Origin: Aquabacterium sp. | Lineage (GTDB): Bacteria; Pseudomonadota; Gammaproteobacteria; Burkholderiales; Burkholderiaceae_C | Assembly: GCF_016195855.1 (NCBI RefSeq) | Contig: NZ_JACPYU010000003.1 | Span: 496,001 to 560,000 of the forward strand | Direction: 5' to 3' | DNA: 64,000 nucleotides | Part shown: in pieces, positions 26,099-35,718 of the stretch | Numbering within the stretch: the stretch's first letter is position 1 | Layout: each line of letters starts with the position of its first letter | Notes under the pieces: model-generated | What the model saw: the letters and a program-made list of their open reading frames with translations, nothing else | Told to the model about the DNA's origin: nothing | Databases searched by the model: none | Program-made: the position numbers and the translations under genes

Positions 26099-26671
26099 TC
26101 AGGGGCGCGAGGCGGCAGGGGCCGACGGTGTGGCAGCCGCAGGCTGGGCCGGTGCATCCGCCAGGAATTTCAACTGGCTGTAATTCCACTTGGCGCAAAC
26201 CACGCCCTCGCTGGCCATGGCGCCGCCGTCGGCCTTGCCCCATTTGCAAGGCTGGGTCACCAGCTTGCCTGTTTTATCGTAGACGCCCGCCCCCAGCTCC
26301 TTGGCGGTCGTGGGCAAGGTGAACTGCACGTAGTGGCCCACCTTGGGTTGCTGGTCGTCCGGCACGGACACCGCCCACAGCACATCGCCACGGCCGGACT
26401 TGGCCACGTCCACAGTCAGCACCAGCAGGTGTTGCGCAAGCAGTTGGCACACATTTGCATCAGCCACACAGGGTGCAAAGCGCTCGTGTTTCTTCCAGGG
26501 ATCGACCTTGCGAATGCGACCGGTGACAAGCTGGTCAGCAAACAAGGACCAGTTCTCGACCATGTGGGCCGGTGGGACAAAAGCGGTGCTTTCGGCGGCA
26601 GCAGCGGAGCCAGTGGCGCAGGCCACCAACGCGCAGACAGCGCCCATGGACAGGGATGTGAAAAGCTTCAT
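26099..26671 (-). CDS. Hypothetical exported protein
   Basis: A 190-residue protein with a signal peptide (MKLFTSLSMGAVCALVACAT); LVAC could be a lipobox, making it a lipoprotein, or cleavage may follow SAAAA. The mature part has four more Cys (CVADANVC, PCKW, VVCAKW) that could form disulfides, and ends in a proline/alanine tail. I do not recognise the family. It is on the same strand as the DUF4124-like gene and lies 162 bases downstream of the accessory-protein gene at 26834-27580. Confidence 0.55.
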   Translation of the reverse strand: MKLFTSLSMGAVCALVACATGSAAAAESTAFVPPAHMVENWSLFADQLVTGRIRKVDPWKKHERFAPCVADANVCQLLAQHLLVLTVDVAKSGRGDVLWAVSVPDDQQPKVGHYVQFTLPTTAKELGAGVYDKTGKLVTQPCKWGKADGGAMASEGVVCAKWNYSQLKFLADAPAQPAAATPSAPAASRP

Positions 26672-26833
26672 GACGATGCGGTTGGGAGAGAGGGGGGAGA
26701 TCAAGTTCAAAAGCCATGATCTCACCAGCCTCACCGCTCAGGCTTCAGGGATTGCCTGCCCCGCAAACGCGTTAGGCGCGCTTGGCAATGTCGTCAAATC
26801 GCCCGGCATCACGGCAAAGCCGCACCTCAACCG

Positions 26834-27580
26834 TCAACGGGCATCACCGCCGTAGACCTTCTCGCGCAAGGCCTGAAGCTGGCGCTCCAGCGTGGCGGGG
26901 TCTTGCTCGGCCACGGGTGACTTCTGCCAACGGGCGACCACCTCGGCCTGCTGTCGGGCGAAGTCCTCGTTCTTGCGCTGTTCTTCCTGCAAGGCCTTGG
27001 CCTGCTCCGGGCTCTGTGTGCCTTGCAGCTGCGTACGCTGGGCTTCCACCCAGGCCTGGCGCTTGGCCGGGTCTGCCTCCAGGTCGGCGGCCACCGCCGT
27101 CAGCAACAGCGTGGCTTCACCCGAGTTGATTTCACCATTGGCGACATGGCTGGGCAGTTGCTGCACCAGTTCATGCGCCAGCCCCTGGCGCTCGACCACA
27201 TTGGGGCCGTCTTTCATCTCGCTCCACTTGCTCACTGCACGCTGAAAGCGCAGGTAGGCCACCAGCCGGTTGCGCTCTCTCGCCTTGTTGGGCTCGTTCT
27301 CCAGGGCCTTGTTGAGCGCATCCCAGTCTTCCTGGCTGAAGTCAGTCGGCCGGGTCTCGCCCACCGGGCCCTTGGGGATGAAGCCTTGGCCCTCGCTGGC
27401 GCCGGCCGCCCCCGCAGAAGGCCACATGCCATTGGGGGCGGGTGCCAGTGCCTTCTGATGCTGATCCTGCTCCGCCTGTGCCTGACCATGCCGCAACCAG
27501 ATATAGACGCCAACCGCGAGCACAGCCAGTGCCAGCAGCCAGAGTTTGGATGGGGATTTGGGGACCAGGGTGGTAGACAT
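26834..27580 (-). CDS. Membrane-anchored helical protein, possible lipase-chaperone/PlcR-like accessory
   Basis: A 248-residue protein with one N-terminal membrane anchor (LWLLALAVLAVGVYIWL) and a periplasmic part rich in charged helices, e.g. ENEPNKARERNRLVAYLRF and EEQRKNEDFARQQAEVVARW. Anchor plus extended helical body is the build of lipase-specific foldases and of the phospholipase accessory protein PlcR, but the foldase signature motif is not evident. It lies 30 bases downstream of the pectinacetylesterase-like gene on the same strand, so it may assist folding or release of that enzyme. Assignment is tentative. Confidence 0.5.
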   Translation of the reverse strand: MSTTLVPKSPSKLWLLALAVLAVGVYIWLRHGQAQAEQDQHQKALAPAPNGMWPSAGAAGASEGQGFIPKGPVGETRPTDFSQEDWDALNKALENEPNKARERNRLVAYLRFQRAVSKWSEMKDGPNVVERQGLAHELVQQLPSHVANGEINSGEATLLLTAVAADLEADPAKRQAWVEAQRTQLQGTQSPEQAKALQEEQRKNEDFARQQAEVVARWQKSPVAEQDPATLERQLQALREKVYGGDAR

Positions 27581-27610
27581 GGATCAGATCACAAACAACG
27601 GACCAGCACA

Positions 27611-28876
27611 TTAGAGCGGAATCAGATCCGACAAACCATCCGCAATGACGTCACTGAGGTAAACCCTCTGTGCCGGCGGATTCAGCTCTTCGGCACGCAG
27701 CACGGGGCCACTGCCGTCCAGCAGGTTGTCCAGGAAGACGCCCAGGGACTGGTAGCCCCGCTCCGCGATGCTGGAGCCGCCAAAGGTCAGAATCGTGGCG
27801 CAATGCGCCTGGTTGAACTTGCGCCAGTTGGGGATGTAGTAGCCCACGTTCGGGTAGGCACTCAATGCAGCCAGCCAGGGCTTGAGGTCCTGACGCCACT
27901 TCTGGTTGAGCAGCTTCAGGCGCGCGGCATCGCTGGGCGCATTGGCAATCTCGGGGAAGAACTTCTGGTACGAGAAGGCCGAGAAGACACCATCCTCCTG
28001 GAACAGGGTGTAGCCAAGGCGGTCTTGCGGGAACAGCTTGCCCAGATTGCCTTGCAGCGTGCCCAGGTTGTTGGGGTCACCCACGCCGGGGTACTTGGCC
28101 ACGATCTCGGTGACCATGCCCTTGGGGCCATCCAGCCCCCAGGCGTCGCGGATCTTGTTGTGCAAGGGCACGGAGGGGTATTGCGCCGGATCGCCATTGC
28201 GCGGTGCCACCATCAAGGGGCCGGCATCAGACAGCAAGGCCGACTTCTTGGGGCGCAGGGCCTCACGGAACATGGCGTAGTGCGCCGACGAGGCCACCCC
28301 ACCAGCCGAGAAGCCCGTGACCAGCAACTGTGCGGGCGAGCCCATGTTCACGGCCATCCAGTTGGCCACGTACTTCATGTTGTTCAGGCCCTTGTGCTCG
28401 AAGGCATAGGCCTTGGCCGGGTCCTCGGGGTTGTAGACCACGGTCTTGTTGCCGGTCTGCACGTCACCGGTGCAATAAGGCACGTAGATGATGTTCCAGC
28501 TTTGCGTCTTCACGGCCTGCAGCGGGTCCACGCGCGCCGTGAAAGGCGTGACCAGGCCCAGGTGCGCCTGGCGGTTGAAGTCCGACATGTAGTTCGATGG
28601 CACACCATCGGGGTTGACGGCGGCCAGCATGCTGCCGCCCTTGCAGCTGACACCATCCCAGCAGGCGCCGCCGCCTTCGAACATGATGACCGTCTTGCTG
28701 GTGAAGGGCGTGCGGTTGACGAAGAAGCGGTAGGGTGTGCCGTTGCCACAGGTGGCCCCGCCACCGGTTGGCGCGGTCACCGTGTCCCACTGGAAGTAGC
28801 CCGCATGGGCCAGCCCACCGATCAGGCTGCCGACCACGGCCTTGACGGCCAGAAGCGAAAAACGACTTGCTCTCAT
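27611..28876 (-). CDS. Pectinacetylesterase-family secreted hydrolase
   Basis: A 421-residue exported alpha/beta-hydrolase. A signal peptide ends near GLAHAG. The nucleophile motif is TGFSAGGVASS, the oxyanion region reads MFEGGGACWDG, and the C-terminal catalytic His is in NQAHCATI. These are the marks of the pectinacetylesterase/Notum family, which removes acyl groups from polysaccharides or proteins. Bacterial members are often annotated simply as esterases, so pectin need not be the substrate. AGAGG precedes the ATG at 28876, and it forms a likely two-gene unit with the following accessory-type gene. Confidence 0.85.
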   Translation of the reverse strand: MRASRFSLLAVKAVVGSLIGGLAHAGYFQWDTVTAPTGGGATCGNGTPYRFFVNRTPFTSKTVIMFEGGGACWDGVSCKGGSMLAAVNPDGVPSNYMSDFNRQAHLGLVTPFTARVDPLQAVKTQSWNIIYVPYCTGDVQTGNKTVVYNPEDPAKAYAFEHKGLNNMKYVANWMAVNMGSPAQLLVTGFSAGGVASSAHYAMFREALRPKKSALLSDAGPLMVAPRNGDPAQYPSVPLHNKIRDAWGLDGPKGMVTEIVAKYPGVGDPNNLGTLQGNLGKLFPQDRLGYTLFQEDGVFSAFSYQKFFPEIANAPSDAARLKLLNQKWRQDLKPWLAALSAYPNVGYYIPNWRKFNQAHCATILTFGGSSIAERGYQSLGVFLDNLLDGSGPVLRAEELNPPAQRVYLSDVIADGLSDLIPL

Positions 28877-29148
28877 CTGGAACCTCTTGTGTGTTGTCTT
28901 GGTTGTTGGGGTCTGGTGCGAAGCGCAGTCTGCGCAAGGCCCTCCAGGTGGCCAACAAGGACTAACCCGAACGGGTTATCACCAGCACTCAAACAGGGGA
29001 GAAACAAGTGTCAGACGACTTACATTCCGCACCGTTTCCCCCAGGAGAACAGCATCTACTAGGGGTTTTCTTCAATAAACACAGGGCTTCCAGATCATTA
29101 GCCTGAAAAACGTTGTTATTTTTCAAATCAACGTTTCAGGATGTCACC

Positions 29149-30639
29149 ATGAGTCAACCCAGCACCCCATCACGCCGCCGACTGCTGAGCGGCCTGACCG
29201 CCACCGCCGCCGCCACCTTGTTGCCTGCGGGCAGAGACAACCTGGCGCAAGCGGCCACGGGCTCGGGTGCAGTGGGTGACTACAGCACCGATGTGGTCGT
29301 GGTGGGCGGCGGCTACTCGGGCCTGGCCTGCGCGCGCAGCCTGGTGGCCGCGGGCAAGCAAGTCCTCCTGCTGGAGGCACGCGAACGCGTCGGGGGGCGC
29401 TGCGTGAACCAGCCCCTGCCCGCGCCCTTCAACCAATACGTGGTCGAAGGCGGCGCCGAGTTCATCGGCCCCACGCAAGACCGCATGTACAGCCTGGTGC
29501 AGCAGTTGGGCCTCCAGACCTTTGCGGCCTACAACACGGGCAAGCAGGTCAACTACGTGAACGGCAAGCGCGCGACCTACAGCGGCGTGCTGCCCTGGAC
29601 GGGCCTGTTCTCCACCGCCGAGATCGGCATCGCCATGCTGCGCATCGACGACCTGGCCAAGACCGTGCCACTGGATGCGCCCTGGAACGCCAGCAAGGCC
29701 GTGCAGTGGGACAGCCAGAGCGTGCAGACCTGGATGGACGCCAACCTGCTGACGGCCGATGCCAAGTCCCTCTTGCGCCTGGCCGTGCTGGCCCTGCTGT
29801 CGGCCGAACCGCGCGATATCTCCATGCTCTACATGCTGTTCTACATCCATGCAGGCGGCGGGCTCACCACCATGCTCAGCACAGCGGGTGGCGCCCAGCA
29901 GGACCGCATCGTGGGGGGCTCCCAGTCCATCGCACTGGGCATGGCCCGTGAACTGGGCACGCGCATCCTCTACAACTCACCGGCCAGGCAGATCAAGCAG
30001 GATGCCTATGGCATCGCGGTGTCCGGCGATGGCTTCACGGTGCGCGCGCAGCATGCCGTGATGGCCATGTCGCCCTGGATGGCCTCGCGCCTGAGTTACG
30101 AACCGCTGGACGGCCCCACGCAATACCGCATGCAGATGATGCAGCGCGTGCCCATGGGCTCGATCTGGAAGGTGCACTGCGTCTACGACAAGCCCTTCTG
30201 GCGTGATGCCGGCCTGAGCGGCCAGGTCACCAGCGACGCCTACCTGCCCAAGGTCGTGTTCGACAACACGCCGCCAGAAGCCGGTGCACCCGGTGTGCTG
30301 ATGGGCTTCATCGACGGCCAGGACGCCCGCGACGCCGTGCTGATGACACCCGAGGCCCGCAAAGCGAATGTGCTCAAGGCCATGAGCGTCTACTTCGGCC
30401 CGCAAGCCGCCACCCCGCTGGCCTACACCGAGAACAACTGGCAATCGGAGAACCTCAGCGGCGGCGGGCCCACTGGCGTCTTCCCGCCCGGCGTGCTGAC
30501 CGGCTTTGGCGCCGCATTGCGCGCGCCCATCGGCCGCCTGCATTGGGCCGGCACCGAGACATCCACCATCTGGGCCGGCTACATGGATGGCGCCGTGCGC
30601 TCGGGTGAGCGTGCGGCCAACGAGATCCTGGGGCGTTGA
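29149..30639 (+). CDS. Flavin monoamine oxidase family protein, Tat-exported
   Basis: A 496-residue FAD enzyme. A twin-arginine leader (SRRRLLSGLTATAAATLLPAG) precedes the Rossmann motif VVVVGGGYSGLACARSL and LLLEARERVGGRC. The C-terminal FAD motif is RLHWAGTETSTIWAGYMDGA, as in monoamine and L-amino-acid oxidases. It should oxidise an amine or amino acid with oxygen in the periplasm. The start at 29149 includes the Tat signal and has an AGGA upstream; the frame is open 12 codons further. It is followed by a flavin monooxygenase gene two bases after the stop codon. Confidence 0.92.
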   Translation: MSQPSTPSRRRLLSGLTATAAATLLPAGRDNLAQAATGSGAVGDYSTDVVVVGGGYSGLACARSLVAAGKQVLLLEARERVGGRCVNQPLPAPFNQYVVEGGAEFIGPTQDRMYSLVQQLGLQTFAAYNTGKQVNYVNGKRATYSGVLPWTGLFSTAEIGIAMLRIDDLAKTVPLDAPWNASKAVQWDSQSVQTWMDANLLTADAKSLLRLAVLALLSAEPRDISMLYMLFYIHAGGGLTTMLSTAGGAQQDRIVGGSQSIALGMARELGTRILYNSPARQIKQDAYGIAVSGDGFTVRAQHAVMAMSPWMASRLSYEPLDGPTQYRMQMMQRVPMGSIWKVHCVYDKPFWRDAGLSGQVTSDAYLPKVVFDNTPPEAGAPGVLMGFIDGQDARDAVLMTPEARKANVLKAMSVYFGPQAATPLAYTENNWQSENLSGGGPTGVFPPGVLTGFGAALRAPIGRLHWAGTETSTIWAGYMDGAVRSGERAANEILGR

Positions 30640-30641
30640 CC

Positions 30642-31772
30642 ATGCAGGCACCGGAGCAAACCGACACGTTCATCGTCGGCGCGGGGCCTGCAGGCCTGGC
30701 GGTGGCAGCCTGCCTCAAGCGCGAGGGCCGGTCCTTCGTGATGGTGGAGCGCCAGGCCCAGTTGGGCCACGCCTGGCGCACGCATTACGACCGCCTGCAT
30801 CTGCACACGGACAAGGCGCACTCGTCCCTGCCCCACTTCAAGCTGCCACCGCATTACCCACGCTACCCCTCGCGCCAGCAGGTGGTGGACTACCTTGAAG
30901 CCTATGCGCGGCACTTCAACCTGCACCCGCGTTGCGATGAAGCCGCCCTGGACGCACGCAGGCTTGGCTCGCACTGGGATGTCACCACGAGCCAGGGGCG
31001 CTATCAGGCACGCTCGCTGGTGGTGGCCAGCGGCTACAACAATGAGCCGCAGATCCCGACCTGGCCTGGGCAGGCGCAATACCAGGGCCAGATCCTGCAC
31101 AGCAAGCACTACCGCAATGGCTCAGCCTTCAAGGGCAAGGACGTGCTGGTGGTTGGCCTGGGCAACTCGGGCGGCGAGATGCTGATCGACCTGCACGAGC
31201 ACGGCGCCCGTCCCTGCATCGCCGTGCGCAGTCCCGTCAACGTGATCCCGCGCGAGGTCATGGGCGTGCCCTTTCTCACCATGGGCATCTTGCAGCGCAA
31301 CATGCCCGCACGCCTGGTGGACAAGCTCAACGCGCCCATCACCAATGCCATCATCGGGGACCTGCGGCCTTATGGGCTGCGCCGCCCCGCTGAAGGGCCC
31401 ATCACCCAGATCCGCGAGCAAGGGCGCGTGCCTTTCATCGACGTCGGCACCATCCAGCTGATCAAGCAGGGGCACGTCACCGTCTACCCCAACATCGAGT
31501 GCTTCACGCCTGATGGTGTGATGTTCGTCGACGGCCGCCAGCAAAAGGTGGACGCGGTGGTGCTGGCCACGGGCTTTCGGCCTGCGGTGCACCACTGGCT
31601 GCACACCACGCGCGACGCGGTGGACGAACACGGCACGCCCCGGTTCAGCGGGCAGGTGGTGGCAGGCCAGAACCTGTACTTCTGCGGCTTCTACATTTCA
31701 CCCACCGGCATGCTGCGCGAGATCGCCATGGAGGCCAAGGACATCGCCCAGGACATTGCCAGGGCGGCTTAA
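30642..31772 (+). CDS. YUCCA/FMO-like flavin-containing monooxygenase
   Basis: A 376-residue cytoplasmic enzyme. FAD motif GAGPAGLAVA lies near residue 14, the FMO-type segment YQGQILHSKHY near 155 and the NADPH motif GLGNSGGE near 175; ATGFRP near the end is also typical. The closest familiar group is the YUCCA/indole-pyruvate monooxygenase-like FMOs, but amine or ketone monooxygenases share these motifs. The ATG at 30642 comes directly after the amine oxidase stop, so the two are coupled. Because the oxidase carries a Tat signal and this enzyme does not, they may act in different compartments. Confidence 0.85.
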   Translation: MQAPEQTDTFIVGAGPAGLAVAACLKREGRSFVMVERQAQLGHAWRTHYDRLHLHTDKAHSSLPHFKLPPHYPRYPSRQQVVDYLEAYARHFNLHPRCDEAALDARRLGSHWDVTTSQGRYQARSLVVASGYNNEPQIPTWPGQAQYQGQILHSKHYRNGSAFKGKDVLVVGLGNSGGEMLIDLHEHGARPCIAVRSPVNVIPREVMGVPFLTMGILQRNMPARLVDKLNAPITNAIIGDLRPYGLRRPAEGPITQIREQGRVPFIDVGTIQLIKQGHVTVYPNIECFTPDGVMFVDGRQQKVDAVVLATGFRPAVHHWLHTTRDAVDEHGTPRFSGQVVAGQNLYFCGFYISPTGMLREIAMEAKDIAQDIARAA

Positions 31773-31929
31773 TGGCCAGATACCGAGCCGAATCGAGAGA
31801 AAAGTCGCTCATCGGCAGATCGGTGTGCTGGCCGGCATCAAGAATCAAGCGGCCAGACCGACAAACAGGAAAAGGTCGGCGCCTCGGCGCCCTGCCCTTG
31901 CGCTGCCCTGCTTTGGTCTGGTCGTCTAC

Positions 31930-33162
31930 ATGCTTTCTGCCCCGAATCCACAGCCTCATGCGCCTCTGCTGACCGAGACGGCATCGCCCCCCGCGCAGCC
32001 GCTTGGCACCAAGGCGCCGCAAGGCTCGCAGCAATCGCTCAACCAGGCCCTGATCGACACCACCTCCCGCATCATGGGTGCGATGTACGTCTACCTGGCC
32101 CTGTGGCTGGTGATCACGCTCGTCGCGGGCTTGCAGAAGACGCATCCGCAACTGGTATGGGGCACCACCATCTGGCTGGGTGCGATCGCGGCAACGCGTG
32201 CCCTGGTCGCGCACCAGCTCCACAGCCTGCTGGACCACAGCCCTGCCCTGGCGCACCGCCTCACCGTGGGCCTGGTGCTGGTCAACGGCCTGACCTGGGG
32301 CTTGCTGACGGCCGCCAGCGTCCAAATCCCCTCGTTCGAACCCATCCGGACATCCATGCTGCTGGTCAGTGTGGGGCTGAGTTCTGGCGGCACCGTGGCC
32401 ATGGCCATCAACCCGACACTCAAGGTGTGGTTCCCCGTCTCGGTGATCGCCCCGGTGGCCATCGCCACCGCCACCCACGCCTCGGACAGCAACTTCATGC
32501 TGGCCTGCCTGATGGTGGTCTACACCGTGTACGTGATGCACTCGGCCCGAACCGTGAGCCAGGACTACTGGCGGGCGCAGGAGGCCTTTCGCGCGCTGGA
32601 GCACGCCAGCCTGACCGACCCGCTGACCCAGGTGCCCAACCGCCTGCACTTCGAGCGGCAATACCAGATCGAATGGCGCCGCGCCTGCAGGTTGAACACC
32701 CGCATCGCGGTGATGATCGTGGACCTGGATCACTTCAAGCGCGTCAACGACGAACATGGCCACCCAGCCGGGGACATCGTCCTGCAGGAAGCCGCCAAGG
32801 CCATGAGCGCGGCCATCATGCGCCCATGTGATGTGCTGGCCCGCTATGGTGGTGAAGAGTTCATCGTGCTGCTGCCCGAGATCACGGAAGAAGGGGCCCA
32901 GGTTGTGGCCGAACGCCTGCGCACCCAGGTCGAGAAGCTCGAGATCGCCTTGCCATCCAGCACCATCCACATCACCTGCAGCGTGGGCTATGCCTGCCTC
33001 GTGCCTGGACATGAGCTGGACGCGGACGACATGGTCCGGCAGGCCGACCAGGCGCTCTACGGGGCCAAGACAAGCGGGCGCAACCGCTGCCAGGGGTGGA
33101 CCCTGCCCGCCACGCAGGAGGCCAGCTTGCAACCTGCCGAGACCGACGACGCCATCTTGTGA
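31930..33162 (+). CDS. Membrane diguanylate cyclase
   Basis: A 410-residue protein with about six hydrophobic helices (residues ~50-205) and a C-terminal GGDEF domain. The active site is RYGGEEF, and an inhibitory RxxD site (RPCD) lies exactly five residues before it, so product inhibition by c-di-GMP is expected. The segment LTDPLTQVPNRLHFE marks the domain start. The ATG at 31930 is taken because the upstream frame reads through a low-quality stretch behind the FMO gene. Confidence 0.92.
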   Translation: MLSAPNPQPHAPLLTETASPPAQPLGTKAPQGSQQSLNQALIDTTSRIMGAMYVYLALWLVITLVAGLQKTHPQLVWGTTIWLGAIAATRALVAHQLHSLLDHSPALAHRLTVGLVLVNGLTWGLLTAASVQIPSFEPIRTSMLLVSVGLSSGGTVAMAINPTLKVWFPVSVIAPVAIATATHASDSNFMLACLMVVYTVYVMHSARTVSQDYWRAQEAFRALEHASLTDPLTQVPNRLHFERQYQIEWRRACRLNTRIAVMIVDLDHFKRVNDEHGHPAGDIVLQEAAKAMSAAIMRPCDVLARYGGEEFIVLLPEITEEGAQVVAERLRTQVEKLEIALPSSTIHITCSVGYACLVPGHELDADDMVRQADQALYGAKTSGRNRCQGWTLPATQEASLQPAETDDAIL

Positions 33163-33251
33163 TCAGGCCTGCGGGCTCGGGCTGTGGCGTGCTGGAAATC
33201 GCTCTAACATGGCACGCCCGCTGAACACGCCATCCCTTCCCCTGGCCCCGC

Positions 33252-33857
33252 ATGAGCCTGCCCGTTCTGTACTCGTTTCGACGCTGCCCTTACGCCATCC
33301 GCGCGCGCCTGGCCTTGCGTTACGCCCAGGTACCGTATGAGCTCAAGGAAGTGGCCCTGCGCGACAAGCCGGCCGAGATGCTGGCCTTGTCACCCAAAGG
33401 CACGGTGCCCGTGCTGCACCTGCCAGATGGCCGCGTGCTGGAACAAAGCCTGGACATCATGCTGTGGGCGCTGGCACAGCGCGACCCGGATGGCTGGTTG
33501 AGCGCGGCGCCGGCCGAGGCCATGCAGGCACTGATCGATGCCAACGACCTGCGCTTCAAGCCCTTGCTGGACCGCTACAAATACGCCGAGCGCCACCCCG
33601 AACAATCACGCGAGGCCTGGCGTGCGCGCGCCGTGGACGCGCTGCTGATGCCACTGGAGTCGCGGCTGCAAACCCACCCTTACCTGCTGGCCGACCGCAT
33701 CAGCCTGGCTGACATGGCCCTGCTGCCCTTCGTGCGGCAATTTGCCCAGGTCGACCGGGCCTGGTGGGACGAAGCCGCCAAGCTGCCGGCCCTGGCCCGA
33801 TGGCTGGACCAGTTGACCGACAGTGCGCTGTTTCAGGCCGTCATGGCGCGCGCCTGA
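33252..33857 (+). CDS. Glutathione S-transferase family protein
   Basis: A 201-residue protein with an N-terminal thioredoxin-fold domain (VLYSFRRCPYAIRARLAL, then GTVPVLHLPDGRVLEQSLDI, the glutathione-binding VP and SxDI elements) and a C-terminal helical domain ending in ADMALLPFVRQFAQVD. The CPYA motif with a single Cys is of the omega/beta kind. Substrate is unknown. It follows the diguanylate cyclase by 89 bases. Confidence 0.9.
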   Translation: MSLPVLYSFRRCPYAIRARLALRYAQVPYELKEVALRDKPAEMLALSPKGTVPVLHLPDGRVLEQSLDIMLWALAQRDPDGWLSAAPAEAMQALIDANDLRFKPLLDRYKYAERHPEQSREAWRARAVDALLMPLESRLQTHPYLLADRISLADMALLPFVRQFAQVDRAWWDEAAKLPALARWLDQLTDSALFQAVMARA

Positions 33858-33879
33858 AGGCCAGTTCGCCGACAGAGGC

Positions 33880-35556
33880 TCACAAGCCCAGCCCCAAGGC
33901 CGTGGCCGTGTCCCACAGCAGGCACTGATGCTTGCTGTAGATGCCCCCCAGGTAGTTGGTCGACACCTTGGCTGCCGACAGCTGCTGCGTGGCCGCGATC
34001 ACGCTGTTGAAACGCGGCCAGTTCAGTTGTCCGCCGCCATTGGGGTCACCGGTTGCGGCAAAGCGCCCCCAGTACTGCACCATCCTCGCCGACAGGGCGA
34101 GTTGCGCAGGCGTGGCCACATCGTTGGGATCAGGGCTGGCTGGCGTTGTCGCAATGCGCGACTGGAACAGGAAAGGCAGCTCGGACGCGTGATAGGCGCC
34201 CCACGCCATGAAGGGATCAGCCACCAGCGGCGGCACCTGCTCTTCCTGGAACTCGTAGGCATAAGTCGACACATAGGCAGACAGGCTGCGCGCCGACATC
34301 TGCGAGCCGCAGGCAAACAGGGCATCGGTCATCAAGGCCGAAGCGGCCAGATCGGGCGAGCCCAGGCGCTTGCTGGAATAGTCCAGGGTGATGATGGACG
34401 CCACCGCCGCATTGCCCGCAATGCCGGTGACCAGGGCCTGGTACTCGGCTTCGGTCAAGGGTGCACCACGATGCAGGTCATACGCCAGCGCGATGAACAG
34501 CCGGCCCTCGTCCTTCGTATTGCCCACCATCATGGGCACGCGGTTGAACTTACCTTGTTTGACCAGGTCCTTGGGCGCGGCGGGCAGGATCACCCCATCC
34601 ACCCAGGGCGACAGCGCCAGCAGGCTGCTCGGGTCAGTGAAATCGATGGAAGGCGCGGCGTTGAAGACCTCGTCCGAGGACTTGCTGCGCAGGCAGGTCA
34701 ACTGCGAGGGGCCCGCAGCACAGCCCAGCTTCTGCGCCAGTGCATTGCCTGTGGCCAAGGCCTTGGCACGGGTCAAGGTGCCGGCCGTACACGGTCCACT
34801 TTGCATGATGGCGCGCTGGAACAGTCCCGCAGCCGAGGGTGACACCAGCTGCTGGCAGACGCTGATGCTGCCTGCGGACTGACCAAAGATGGTCACGCGC
34901 CGAGGATCGCCCCCAAAGCCCGCGATGTTGTGCTGCACCCAGCGCAAGGCTGCTTGCTGGTCCTGCAAGGCATAGTTGCCGGCCTGGCTCTCGGCGCTCA
35001 AGGCATCCAGTGCCAACAAGCCGAAGATGCCCAGGCGGTAATTGATGGTCACCACGATGGCGCCGGTGCTTTGCGCCAGGCGGCTGCCATCGTATTGCGA
35101 TCCGGCCCCCGTCACAAAGGCCCCGCCATGGATCCACACCATCACCGGCACGGCACTGCCAGGCTGGACGCCCGGCGGCACGTTGACATTGAGGTAGAGG
35201 CAGTCTTCGCTGGAATTCGGCACACCCGCTGGTGGCAGCGCCCCATCCTGCTTGCACGCCTGCCCGGCCTGATCAGCGACGCGCACGCCGCCCCAAGGCT
35301 GAACAGGCGCGGGCGCCTTCCAGCGCAGGTCACCAATGGGCGGCTGGGCAAACGGCAGGCCCTTGTAAACCATGCCCCCGTCCTGCCCGGCCACGCCCTG
35401 CACCCAACCCGCCTCCGTCTGCACCGAGGCAGGCGCGGCCTGGGCAGCACCTATCCAGCCTGCCGTGGCCATCATCACAGTGGCCACGCAGGCCTTCGTT
35501 GCCAGGCGCGCCTGGCGCCACAACCCATATGGCTTCATCGCTTGATCTTGCTGCAT
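33880..35556 (-). CDS. Type-B carboxylesterase, exported
   Basis: A 558-residue alpha/beta-hydrolase of the carboxylesterase/para-nitrobenzyl esterase family. A signal peptide of about 39 residues ends AAQAAP. The nucleophile motif is FGQSAGSISV, with Gln where most members have Glu (GESAG). The acid is in NTKDEGRLF and the His in GAYHASELPFLF; the oxyanion loop is MVWIHGGAF. The start at 35556 follows AGGAGA. It is divergent from the AraC gene at 35719, which may control it. Confidence 0.9.
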   Translation of the reverse strand: MQQDQAMKPYGLWRQARLATKACVATVMMATAGWIGAAQAAPASVQTEAGWVQGVAGQDGGMVYKGLPFAQPPIGDLRWKAPAPVQPWGGVRVADQAGQACKQDGALPPAGVPNSSEDCLYLNVNVPPGVQPGSAVPVMVWIHGGAFVTGAGSQYDGSRLAQSTGAIVVTINYRLGIFGLLALDALSAESQAGNYALQDQQAALRWVQHNIAGFGGDPRRVTIFGQSAGSISVCQQLVSPSAAGLFQRAIMQSGPCTAGTLTRAKALATGNALAQKLGCAAGPSQLTCLRSKSSDEVFNAAPSIDFTDPSSLLALSPWVDGVILPAAPKDLVKQGKFNRVPMMVGNTKDEGRLFIALAYDLHRGAPLTEAEYQALVTGIAGNAAVASIITLDYSSKRLGSPDLAASALMTDALFACGSQMSARSLSAYVSTYAYEFQEEQVPPLVADPFMAWGAYHASELPFLFQSRIATTPASPDPNDVATPAQLALSARMVQYWGRFAATGDPNGGGQLNWPRFNSVIAATQQLSAAKVSTNYLGGIYSKHQCLLWDTATALGLGL

Positions 35557-35718
35557 GCCTGCTGTCTCCTGGTGCTGTTGATGGGCGCATTGTGGGCAGC
35601 TGCGGGCAAGCTCGGGTTGTCATTTCCTTGCGTCCAACTATCATTTTTCAGCAGCCGAACACGCCCCTGGTGAAAGCCCCTAAGCCTTCATCGCACTGCC
35701 CACGACAGCATCCAAGAC

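Noticed and set aside
31645-33132. 495-residue open frame opposite the diguanylate cyclase
   Set aside because: Low-complexity translation rich in Gln, His and Arg; the plus strand has GGEEF and the RxxD site.
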